Origin: Stromatinia cepivora
Lineage: Eukaryota > Ascomycota > Leotiomycetes > Helotiales > Sclerotiniaceae
NCBI GenBank assembly: GCA_014898415.1
Contig: RCTD01000004.1
Span: 1,611,001-1,675,000 of the forward strand
Direction of reading: 5' to 3'
DNA: 64,000 nucleotides
The translations under genes were made by a program, and so were the position numbers. Below are positions 12,908 through 23,049 of this stretch, in pieces. A model generated the notes under the pieces. That model saw nothing but the letters and a program-made list of their open reading frames with translations, made no database searches and was not told where the DNA came from. Numbering within the stretch: the first letter of the stretch is position 1; every line of letters starts with the position of its first letter.

Positions 12908-13216
12908 TTACAAAATATAAATAATAGGATTATAAAGTTTGAATAACAATAATCTAGAATTTGAATAATGATAATTTGGATTATAAAACTTAAATAACAA
13001 TAATCTGAAATTTGTAATTCTTCTCTTTGATATAAATAGAATGAATCCTATTTGATATCCCAAATCATTATATTTTTCTATAATATATTCCAATTTGTAT
13101 ATTTTATATTCATTAAAAAACAAAGAACAATCAAGACCGATTATTTCTTTATTCTTTACTTTTTTATTCTCAAAGAAGGATAAGTTTTTTTCTAAATTCA
13201 ATAATTTGAAATTCAA
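12908..13216 (-). pseudogene. Antisense ORF remnant, outer-copy counterpart of 7131-7499
   Basis: Starts with the same MNFKLLNL reading as the inner copy and keeps the K/E-rich pattern through about 70 residues, then diverges in a local tandem repeat. Independent RIP of the two copies leaves the same frame open, which is weak evidence of a former gene. No known domain. Confidence 0.3.
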
Positions 13217-13717
13217 ATAAAAGAATCTCTAAATTATTTATAATAATCAAAAAAAAGAACAATTAAAGCAATCAGAATTATTGATATCATCGATATTATA
13301 AAAACCAAAAGATTATTTCTTCTTTCCTTTTTCTTTAAATATATTATTTATTTTTTTTTCTTTTTTTTTTTTATTATTTTTTCTCTTTTATCTTTATTAT
13401 CATTTTCCAAAATCATAATATACTTCTTCTGTTTAATCTTTCAAGGATTCTAATAAATAATATAACAAAGAAAAGAAGAACAATAATATAGAAATAAAAA
13501 AACAATTTCTTTCTTTTTCTTGATCTTTAATATTATCTTCATTATAATTCTATATCTTTGTTTGAATTATATAATTAATAATCAATATATTATCAAAATA
13601 AAGAATAAACGAAAAACTTATTTTCGAATTTTGTTGATAAACGATAATATAGTAATCTATTAAAAGATAAAGGAAAGTTAGTAAGGGAATATATAAATAA
13701 ATATTATAATTCCAATA

Positions 13718-13999
13718 CTAATGATTATTCGATTTGAAAGAATCAATAAAGTATTTGTTATAAAAATTATATCTCTTAATAATCAATGATTTTATATATT
13801 GAATATATAAATAATTATTCCTTTTTCTATAATTCCTTTTATCTTTTGTTTTGATTAAAGAATTAATAATTTTCAATAATCTTTTTTCTTTCTCTTTTTC
13901 ATTTAATTTATTATTCGAAAAACCCAATATCGAAGGATCGAATGAATTGTTATTATCAGATAAAGAAACCTTTCCTTTTTTCTTTCTTTTATTGAACAA
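13718..13999 (-). pseudogene. Second antisense ORF remnant in copia 3' region
   Basis: A 93-codon K/N-rich minus-strand reading with an acidic/serine patch (SLSDNNNSFDPSILGFS) followed by a KEKEK stretch. The inner copy at about 8030-8310 reads similarly on the same strand (a PGFSDDELDEKEKEK-like stretch), though it is broken. May be the N-terminal part of the same antisense gene as 12908-13216. Function unknown. Confidence 0.25.
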
Positions 14000-15159
14000 T
14001 CCTTATCTCGATAATTACAAATATAGAATTAATAAAATCTTTTAATTATATAATAAGATTCAAAAATGAAATCTATCTCCAAATTATTATTTGAATTTAT
14101 AATAAGCAATTGATTATAATAAACAGTAGTTTTTTCGATAAAAGGGAACGGTTTCTGAAATAAATGATTGTATATTATTCTAAGAGCAGATTTAATTAAA
14201 TTATATTCCTAAAGATCGATATCTTGATTCATTATCTATATTGGATTTATTAATTTTCTTTATTCGATTTATTAATCCTTCGAAAGAGTACTGGGATCTT
14301 TTTTTGTATTTAATTTCTTCAAAGTTTTCTTTTCAATCATTGTTTATTTAATATAATTAAGATTCATTTGCTTAATCTTTTTAAATCCCGAAATCTTAGA
14401 TATAATAATAATCAATAAAAACTTAATTAAAACAAAAACAAAAATACAAAAAAAGGATTTATATATCTTTAAAAATTCATTTATTTTATTTCGTTATTAC
14501 AATCAATATACTGTAATCTAGTAATTATATATATTCTCAATTACTATACCACAAAATTGATTATTCATTTATATTCTCTCAACAGAAAACTTTCTTTTTA
14601 TTATTCAAAATCTTGATTTCGAAAAATATTGCAGGTAGTAAACCAAAAACTAAAAGAAATTTGTGATTTATATATAATCAAATTCTTCTTTATTTCAAAG
14701 GTACCAGAATTATTTTAGGTTTATATATTACACCACTTTTTTGTTAATATTTATTTATAATCATTTTGTATATTCATTCACAAATTATATGAATTATTAT
14801 TTTCTATATCTTTCTATTTATTTCAAATCGTTTTTCGATCTAGGGGATGTATCATAGAAAGCCCTGTGATCCTTTGTATCTTATGAAGAATCAAAATATA
14901 TACTTTTCAATCGGAATGAAGGATCTATTAATCTTTATCAATCTATCAATTTGATAAGATAATTCTGATATACTAATAAACAAAGATCTAGTTTAATTAA
15001 AGTGTATATTGATTAAATAATTATTCATTTGTTCTATATATACAATTTTTGATTTATATAATCAAAGGCAAATCATTCAATTCTTTTACTTTACTAATCA
15101 TATGTATCATTTATTCCCCGATCCCTGAAAGTGCTCTGTAATCATATTATCCCGTGATA

Positions 15160-16455
15160 ATATTATTATCGAATTTCTTGATTTGATTTAAAATAGTTTT
15201 TGATCGGAATTGAAAGTATCGATTTATTATTGTTTTTCGAATTCGATTATTCGATTATAATATATATATAATATAAAATATTTCAATCAAGATTTCGTTG
15301 ATTATTAATTTTATATATTGTATTGTTTTTTTTAATAAATAAATTATTTATTTTTAATTCAATATATAATCTAAATATAATCTTTAGATTGATAAATTCG
15401 AAATATTCAATTCTGAAATTTATAAAATTGTTATAATAATTATTTTACAGATCTTTATCGATATAATTATATATTATATAAAACTTTAATTTAAATTTAC
15501 AAAAATCAATGATTTCCTAAAGATTTTCTTTTATAGATACAATTTAATTATACTTTTATTTGTTTATTTATTCATTATATTTATTATTTCTGATATATAA
15601 AATAATTGATATCTTTATTACATTTAATATTGATAATAATAAGATTCGGATTCTTTCAGAATAAAAAGTTTTAAAGGAGTATTCGAATATATTTACTATA
15701 ATTATCATAATAATAATTGTTGTATATTCTTGAATTATATCGAAATTGATCATTATAGGATTTTTAAAATAATCTTAAAAAAGAATCTAAATACAGATTT
15801 ATAATATACAAAACATATATTACAATAAAGCTATATTTGTACTATATATAATGTTTTTGAATCCTGAAATATTTCGAAATTAGGGTTGATTGATCGAATC
15901 GATTAAATTGACCAAAATTGACCAAAATTGACCAAATTTGATCAAAATAAATAGAACGATTAGGATAATGAAATTAATCAAATCGAATTGATCAATTTCG
16001 TATATAATTAGTAATTCGTATGAAATAAATAAATGAAATAGTTTTTTGTAAGAAAATAAATATAGCGAAAAACTTGAAATTGCTTTCAGGTTTTCTTCAA
16101 ATATATATTCTATATTATCTGATAGATATATAATAAATACAAAATAATTAAATCAAAAAATGAACTCTAAATTCGCTATTAAATAATTATTATTTTTGAT
16201 TCTTTGATTTTCTTGGATTATTCGATGGTTGGAAATTTATCCCTTAATATAAAAATACTTCGTTTTACAACAAAATATTTTTATTCAATTATAAAAGTAG
16301 AATCTATAAAAAATAAAGAACAATATAATGATACATATCGAAGTACTAGTGCGAACACTAATGGGCACGTGATCCTTACCATCCTTACCATGCACGTGAT
16401 TCATATTCCGACACTTATCTTTCATTATATATTCGTGATCTTCAATATTAATAAA
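15160..16455. other. AT-rich, gene-free stretch
   Basis: Very AT-rich sequence between the outer copia element and the MITE, probably RIP-degraded repeat. The only structure seen is a short tandem run of TTGACCAAAA-type units at about 15907-15950 and two CACGTGAT boxes at about 16365-16400. No credible coding sequence. Confidence 0.5.
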
Positions 16456-16457
16456 TA

Positions 16458-17235
16458 AGTCAACTACTCTACTTTCGGGCCACCCTTTTACACCGAAAAT
16501 CATGATTTTTATCTATTAATAACTCTACAACAAATCAATATAATTAAATAAAATTTTATATATAAATTCCTTTTATAAATATCAATAAATTCTAAAAATT
16601 TGATAATTTTCAATTATCAATTATCATTTCATTGAAATTTTCAAGATTGAAAATTGAATTTTAATTCATATACAATGTATATACAAATCGAAAAACATCA
16701 AAATTTTGAATAACTTTTCAACAAAAATTACTAAAAATAAATTATTAATTTTTTGGAAATTCTTGAATTGAATTTTATAAAAAAGATTAGATTTTTAAAT
16801 TTTATAATTTACAAATAAGATTTTATTGAAATTGTCACAGTTTTTAATCTTTGTAAAATCTAAAAATATAAATAAAACCTTATTCAAAAATCCTAAAATT
16901 CAAAAAGTAGATTCATTTTATAGAATTTGATTTAAGAATTTCCCAAAAATTAATAGTTTATTTTTAATAATTTTGATTGAAAAGTTATTTAAGATTTTGA
17001 TGTTTTTTTTAATTTGTATGTAAATCGTATATAAATTAAAATTCGAAAATTTAACCTTAAATATCTCGATCAAAAAAATTGCGAAAAATCTGAAATTTTC
17101 AGAATTTATTATTATATAAGTAATAAATCTATATTCAAAATTTCCAAAATTTATATTCAGAAATAAGAAAGTTAAAAATGTTGATTTTCATCATTTTTGG
17201 TGTAAAAAAGTGGCCCGAAAGTAGGATAGTTGACT
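16458..17235. mobile_element. Foldback MITE with Fot1/pogo-like termini
   Basis: 778 bp flanked by TA on both sides (16456-16457, 17236-17237). Both ends start AGTCAACTA and carry CTACTTTCGGGCCAC then TTTTACACC in inverted orientation. The inverted similarity does not stop at a short terminal repeat: the left arm (for example ACATCAAAAT at about 16692) is mirrored by the right arm (ATTTTGATGT at about 16997), and the match continues to a centre near 16850. The element is thus close to one large imperfect palindrome. TA target duplication and the AGTCAAC start fit Tc1-mariner/Fot1-type elements (family knowledge). No transposase is encoded. Confidence 0.75.
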
Positions 17236-17237
17236 TA

Positions 17238-17681
17238 TATAAATTTAATTAATAATTATAAAATTTAATTTGAATTTGGCTTATAATCTGATTAAAATGG
17301 GATATACTTATTTAGGTATATTATATTCAACAAAATCGGATAACCTCCAGGTCGCTGCTCTGTCACGTGCTAATACTCACATCTATACATCGATTGACTT
17401 CAGCAATCAAGTCTGTACATCTCCCTGTGACACTCTCCCCATCTACTCCCTGAAGTCTTCGTCAAGTAAAAGTCTGCTAGGATTCATCCCCCTTCATCTT
17501 CATAACCTCGAAGAGAACCCCCCAATATTCTTTAAAAACTTCAATTCGATGGGCTTAGCTATAAATATTTAGTATTGCTCTATTTTATGGACAAGATTGC
17601 GCGTAGTACTAGAAGAACAACAAAACTCTGACGCCGCAATCGTAAAGTATCCTCGCCAGCTACCAATATTAATATCCAGAA
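17238..17681. other. Transition zone without a supported gene
   Basis: AT-rich for about 80 bp, then GC content rises sharply near 17340 and sequence appears undamaged by RIP. An open frame of about 100 codons here shows no recognisable domain. Nothing further is supported. Confidence 0.4.
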
Positions 17682-18521
17682 ATGGATAATCGGCCTTCCT
17701 TGCTTTCCCTTCCACCGCCCATCTGGCAACGTATTTATCTCGAAGCTGGCCAGCGGTTCAAGGAGAAAACGATCTCGGCGCGTGGATCAAGGAGGGGCGA
17801 AAGGCAATCCATGATTCCCCTCTAGGGTCTCAATATAACTGATACCCCAAGCATAATTGACATAAGTATACTTTTAACCTCTTGCTGACCTGAAGCATCA
17901 TTTACGCCAAAGTATATCATCTCATGTGTTGTTAAATTCGATTTTTGATTCAATACAGAAGATACCAAAAGTCTAAAGGCACTCTCAAATCTCACCGATA
18001 AGTCGGTGGCATTTTTTTACTCATCTTACGATACAGCTCAATGTCTCTTTGTGTCACTGCCGCTGCTGTGTTATCTGGCATCGGAGCAGCACGTTTCTTC
18101 CTGATTATCAGTTATTTCAGAGACACGCCAGAATTTTCAGTCATCTATGCAAGTCAACGCGATTCTTCTCGAGAGGGGAAGTGTTGCTCGCCATCTAGCA
18201 ACTGGCATCAAGCCTTCCAAGCTTAAGCTTGACTTTTTGGGCGACGCGGAAAGCCTAGAAATCGGGTGCCGTCTAGTTCACCCGTTGCAAAACATCACCC
18301 CCTTGAAAGAATGCAGTATCAGACTCAATTTAAAGCATCATCTTCTCCTGCAGCTTCTCGCTATTGATACAGCAACCGGAGTTAAAGGACTCACATCTCC
18401 CCCTAAGAAAGTTCCCCGCCATTTAGGTTTATGAATCTACCGCGGAAACTTAAGTCTACAAATCCTAGAATATACTAATCTTGTTCCATCCACACGCGAA
18501 GTAGAATGGAACCACAAGTGA
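17682..18521 (+). pseudogene. F-box-like protein relic
   Basis: Broken coding traces in one orientation. An ATG at 17682 opens a 47-residue piece reading MDNRPSLLSLPPPIWQRIYL, resembling the 'LLxLPxEIRxxIY' F-box helix. A later piece (18147-18434) has PLQNITPLKECSIRLNLKHH and a T-A-T-G-V-K-G-L segment. A third, reached only after frame changes, has a FMNLPRKL stretch then EYTNLVPSTREVEWN ending at 18521. This last pattern (LPxELRxxILEYTDLVxPxxEVEWNP) is common in F-box-type proteins of Helotiales. Frames are interrupted by stops and shifts, so this is a pseudogene. The recognition is by memory of the family. Confidence 0.5.
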
Positions 18522-18754
18522 ACGCTCGATGAAAAATATTGTTAGAAATCTCGCAAGCAAAACTCATCGATTACTGCATGAAAACATGATGTGATTTACT
18601 TACTAGCCATTGAACCCTTTAGCAGCCTCCAAAAATATGCTTCAATATAAAAACATAAATGACAAGCAATGAGTAAGTAACCTTCAAAGCCAGAACCCAG
18701 TGGTTATCTCAACAATTTATCTCAGCCTTATTCAACCGTAATGTTATTACAGAC

Positions 18755-18924
18755 TTAGTTAATTGCCCGCTCAAGCTCTGCGTTTTGCACTGCAAACTCT
18801 GACTCAATAAAAGCAAGAGTATCGATAAGAGAATTAATCAAATCAACTCGTGGAAATCTCCTCCAGGTCGTGCAGCCTCAAACTTAAAGTCCGCATTGAT
18901 CCAAACTAAAGGGTCTGTCATATC
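18755..18924 (-). pseudogene. C-terminal gene relic of unknown family
   Basis: On the minus strand, from 18924 downwards, there is a coding-like stretch starting DPLVWINADFKFEAARPGG. After one frame change it continues to a natural-looking end (ESEFAVQNAELERAIN, stop at 18755-18757). Composition is unlike the AT-rich neighbours, and the relic is cut at about 18925 where RIP-type sequence begins. Probably the 3' end of a gene truncated by a repeat insertion. Family not recognised. Confidence 0.35.
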
Positions 18925-19330
18925 AAACCATATACGCCAAAAACATTTTAATCATTTGTTATTATAGATCAATTTATACTATATGAAGAAATGGAATATT
19001 GGTTATTCAAAGAAATCAAATTCATTTTTAATAGGATCGATTCAGTTTTATAGATAAAATAATTGTAGAAATCATTATTTATTATTATAAATATAAATAA
19101 CAATATAAATCATAATTTCCCGATTCAAAAAAGATTATTATAAAATAATGAAAATATATATATTATTTAGTATAATTTAATCGAAGAAAATTATAATGAA
19201 TAAAGAAACGAAACTTAATATTAATAATAATGATCAATTATATATTCTACAAATTCAATTTTGAAGGTCGATTTTCTTTATATATAATTTCGAAAACATA
19301 GTTAGGATATCCAAAATCAAATAATGCAAA
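18925..19330. other. AT-rich RIP-type block
   Basis: About 400 bp of very AT-rich sequence abruptly bounded on the left by the gene relic. Probably a small degraded repeat; no ends or direct repeats identified. Confidence 0.45.
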
Positions 19331-20738
19331 AAAGCAAGTTAGTCTTCAGGATTGGATGAAGTTTTTTTTAAATATTTAGATGGAATGGTATGGATATATT
19401 GATCAATATAGAATTTCCCAAAATATGATATAGGGAATTTATTATATTATTATTAAAGAATTGGTTAAATATTATGAAGGAATTTGCCGAATGTATATGA
19501 GTATTTCTGTTATATTAGATTAGTAAAGTATTGTAATGTAAGCTGTATATATTATGAAGTTTAGTTTGGCGATAAGCTATTATCTTCTTATAAAAGAAAA
19601 AGTGTTTGGTACTGCTTGATGAAGAAGATATTTTACTCGATCAGATAGGAACCTTAGATGTGTATTTGCAAAGACGGAGAATTTTCTCCGTAAGCGGTTT
19701 TTGAGTGAAGAGGGAAGGAGCAATATTAACTGATATCTCGAATGTTGTCAGTGTTGAATAATTGAGTGGGTTTATTGCTTTGTCTTTCGGAAACTTTGAA
19801 TCTATTGCATCCTTGTGAGAAATATGCGGATTGATCCGAATGAGTCGTGGACTTAAGTTGATTAATGTTTGATGTATCTCTCCGCCAGATGAACACTTGA
19901 CAGGAAGAGAATTTTTCAGAAATTTTTCATGATAGTCTATCTCGATTTATGATAAAATTGACGTCCTCACAGTTTTGAATTTCGTCACTCTTAGAAAGTT
20001 AGGTGATATCAAGCGAAAATGTGAAATTGGTAATTATGATTACCCTTCTCATAAAGATAGTGCTAGTAATTGTTCTACGTCGACAACAAAGAAACACAAC
20101 AGAGAATTTTTAGAAGAGCTCAAGTATTCAGTAGTAATTCCCATGTGAGTCTACCGATCTTTTGACAAAAGTTACGGATAGACCCATTATCAACATCATG
20201 TATTTCATCATTAATATTATCATACAATTGGTTGTTTGGCTTGGATTAGAATGTGGTAGATATATCCTTCTTGCAAAGAAGGTTTCACCTTATGCAAGTG
20301 TATGAATTCAGGTTTGAAAGATGGCACCTTTTCGTATATGATGTATGTACAAAGGATAGTTATGAAAATAAACTGGGGAAGAACTACGACCTTGCATTGT
20401 TGCATTGAACCCAGAGATATTTTGTCTACTCAACAATATTATCATCCAAGGCGGAAAATAAAGGCTTACGTATACTTCGAATTAAAGTTGACATTAATAC
20501 GTGTTCCTTAATAATCTTACAACGCAAATGAAATGATGATTAATTAACGAGTTTTGGAAATGAATACATTCATACAATGGCTCCTTAACCTCAGAAGAGA
20601 ACGGAAAGCGCGATTGTATTTGCAGAACTTTTTACTGCGACTCCGTGTCTACCTGGCTTATCACTAGGGGTGAAATGCGAATCGCACTGACTCAATCCTC
20701 ACGAGGAAGTAACTTCCCTCCGGACCTACCTGCCAATC
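19331..20738. other. Gene-free spacer between repeats and first intact gene
   Basis: Moderately AT-rich, no open frame above about 70 codons with protein-like composition, no repeats recognised. May hold decayed coding sequence around 19620-19740 but nothing can be named. Confidence 0.4.
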
Positions 20739-22586
20739 ATGGATCCACAGGCCATCTATTCGCCATTTCCGAAAAGTTGTGATCATGGGAGTCACATCAA
20801 AACACTCGTCTGCATGAAGAAGTCTAGGGTAAACTCGGTTGCCGTCTGTCGATACTGTAAAGCTTTTCACATGTCTTCCGAGGAGTGTGGATACAACCCA
20901 ATCAAGATGAGTGAAATCATCTCTGATTACATGGTGCCTCCGTTAACCTCGATACCGATATATCTGGATGGTATACCGGAAATCGACACTGAAGAATCCA
21001 AAATTGCAACGCCGACACTGTCTTCCAATGGATTTGATGGTACTGGGGATAGAGACGGCCGAGATCTGGGCCCTATTAAACTCCCTTCAGGGAACAAGCT
21101 TTTAACAAAGCAACGCCCATCAGTACTTCCAATTCCCTTGTGTAAGATGAAAACTTACTTCTGTGTCTTTTCTTTTTGGTGAGATATTGAGCTGATACTG
21201 TGACAGCCCCGCGTCGTCATTTAGTGACCTCCCTTTTCAATCCGATGCCATTGTCGCCGGCATTCTCTGAAACATCCGGCCAGTCTCTCTTATTCGGAGT
21301 ATCGAAAATATCAGAGTTATCGAAACTTCCACATGAAGATGGAGGCGACTATCGTCTTGAAAAGTCAGACTTCATACGCCAAGAGTTGAGGAAACCCATC
21401 GTTCCAATTAATGAGATACACACATTGGAAAGTTTGATTGACGACCTTATACACGAAGGGCCATCTCTAGAATTTGAAGTTATTGCCCATGCTCGGTTGG
21501 ATAAAATAATAGAGGAGCTCTTGCAACATGTAAGGAACAATTTTCTCAGTCAAGGGCCCTCATTCAGACAGATTATGAGGAAAGTACAAAAACTTCGCGA
21601 GCAATGGATTGAAACTTTCGGAGAAAGATATCAGACCATGGATGACGAGCGATTGAAGTTCATGAAGAAGACTGGCTGTCTTCGGGACTTAGACTTACAA
21701 ACAACTGGTGAGGTATCGAAAGTAGATGGCCCTATGTGGAAAATAAGAAGAGCCGAAACCTTTTCAGAGAAGGAAGCCAATGAGTATTTCGAGCCAGGAG
21801 CGTAAGTTTCCCCTACCCTTCAAGGAGCCGGTATTCATTAAAAAATGAACAGTTGGTTTCTGAATACTCATTGCGCCGTTCGTGACGGGATTGTGTCTGA
21901 CGCAAAGGATGGATTTACTTGGGGAGTGAATCGGAAACCAGTTGCATTTTCGATGCTCTCTGGTTTTGAAATCAAAGGCGTCGGAAGGAGAGAGTGGATA
22001 CACATCATTGAATCAAGAGTTTGCGCATACCATGCTGTTAGACTCACTTGTGTTGGGTCTGTGATCAGACTTCTGCGAGGTCACAAGTTGAAGAGTGAAA
22101 GGGCACCCAGACTTGGGGTACGGTATGACGGCCTGTAAGTACATTTCATCAGTATCCTATCGCTCTGTATATATGCTAATACTATGTAGCTACAAGATCG
22201 AAAGTTGGGGCCAAGTTCTCTTGAAGCTTTCATCTGGACCTGGCATTTATCGTAACACCATAACCCTTGTGGAACTTGCAGGACCAAACACAATGGAAAA
22301 ACTAGATGTAGTTCCGACCCCGTGGCAGATGGACAACTTCATCATTTATAACAGGATGATTGAGAATGAGATAAAGGCACGCGAGGGTGAAGCTGCTTAC
22401 AAAGAATATAGGTCTTCGGAAAGTAAAAAGGAAACAGCTCGAACAGTTTTCATCTCGAAATTGAAAGCTTACGATCAGCCTGCATACAAATTGCTCGATG
22501 ATACGACCCACAGACTCGAAAATGCATTTCCTCTTCCACTTTCATTCGAACCATATCCGGAACCACCTCTCAAGGATACACCGTGA
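20739..22586 (+). CDS. SRA-YDG domain protein
   Basis: Four exons (20739-21141, 21207-21801, 21853-22134, 22190-22586) join in frame to 558 residues. Introns are 65, 51 and 55 bp with GTAAG donors. The C-terminal half carries an SRA-YDG domain, roughly residues 330-475: a GFTWGVNR segment, a G-H-R-like loop region and the diagnostic RLGVRYDGLYKIESW (YDG at 424-426). In UHRF1, SUVH and bacterial relatives SRA binds methylated or hydroxymethylated DNA by base flipping. The fungal protein has no visible RING, PHD, TTD or SET partner. Residues 1-330 are unrecognised, with a Cys/His-containing patch (CRYCKAFHMSSEEC) and a helical region (IMRKVQKLREQW). It is the first intact gene next to the RIP-damaged block. 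A nuclear chromatin role is inferred only from the domain. Confidence 0.8.
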
Positions 22587-23049
22587 AATTGGGACTAATA
22601 CGATAGGAATGGAATGGGTGATTCCAATTTTAACAGGGGAAAGGAAAAGAAAAAAGCCCGTCATTAATTCTTGCAATGAAATGTGATATATGATGAACGA
22701 ATATGAATATAAGGACTTCAAGATCCTCATCTTAACAATTTCAGACTGTTGACGGTGAATGAATATGGGATATAATGGCTTCAAGATCTTCATCCTAACG
22801 TTAACGTTTTCACAGTGTTTGTTGATAGTGAAGTCGAAAGAAGGTCATCTGCACACCCCTGCATAATTACGGGATTGGCTGGTTGCCGTAGTTAGTGTGA
22901 TTGATAATCACGTGATAATATAATTGGAGAAAAATCTCATTTCAATTCAGTCTTCACTCGTACCTTCCCGTCCGAACCTTCCCGATTAAAAATTGCGGTT
23001 CTTTCCAATTCACAGTTTTTGGTGTTGAAAGTGAATTTTAACGACAAAT

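Larger units (their letters stand above)
11767..15159 (+). mobile_element. Right part of outer copia-like element
   Basis: Continuation of the outer element after the inner insertion. It aligns with 6082-9064 plus 11389-11766 of the inner copy (offset near 5690 at the start and near 5717 at the end, the gain coming from a short GATAATC-type repeat around 12950-13000). It holds the decayed RNase H end of pol (about 12560-12900) and finishes CCCGTGATA at 15151-15159, the reverse complement of the TGTCACGGG element start. Differences from the inner copy are almost all transitions. Its own right flank begins at 15160. Confidence 0.75.
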
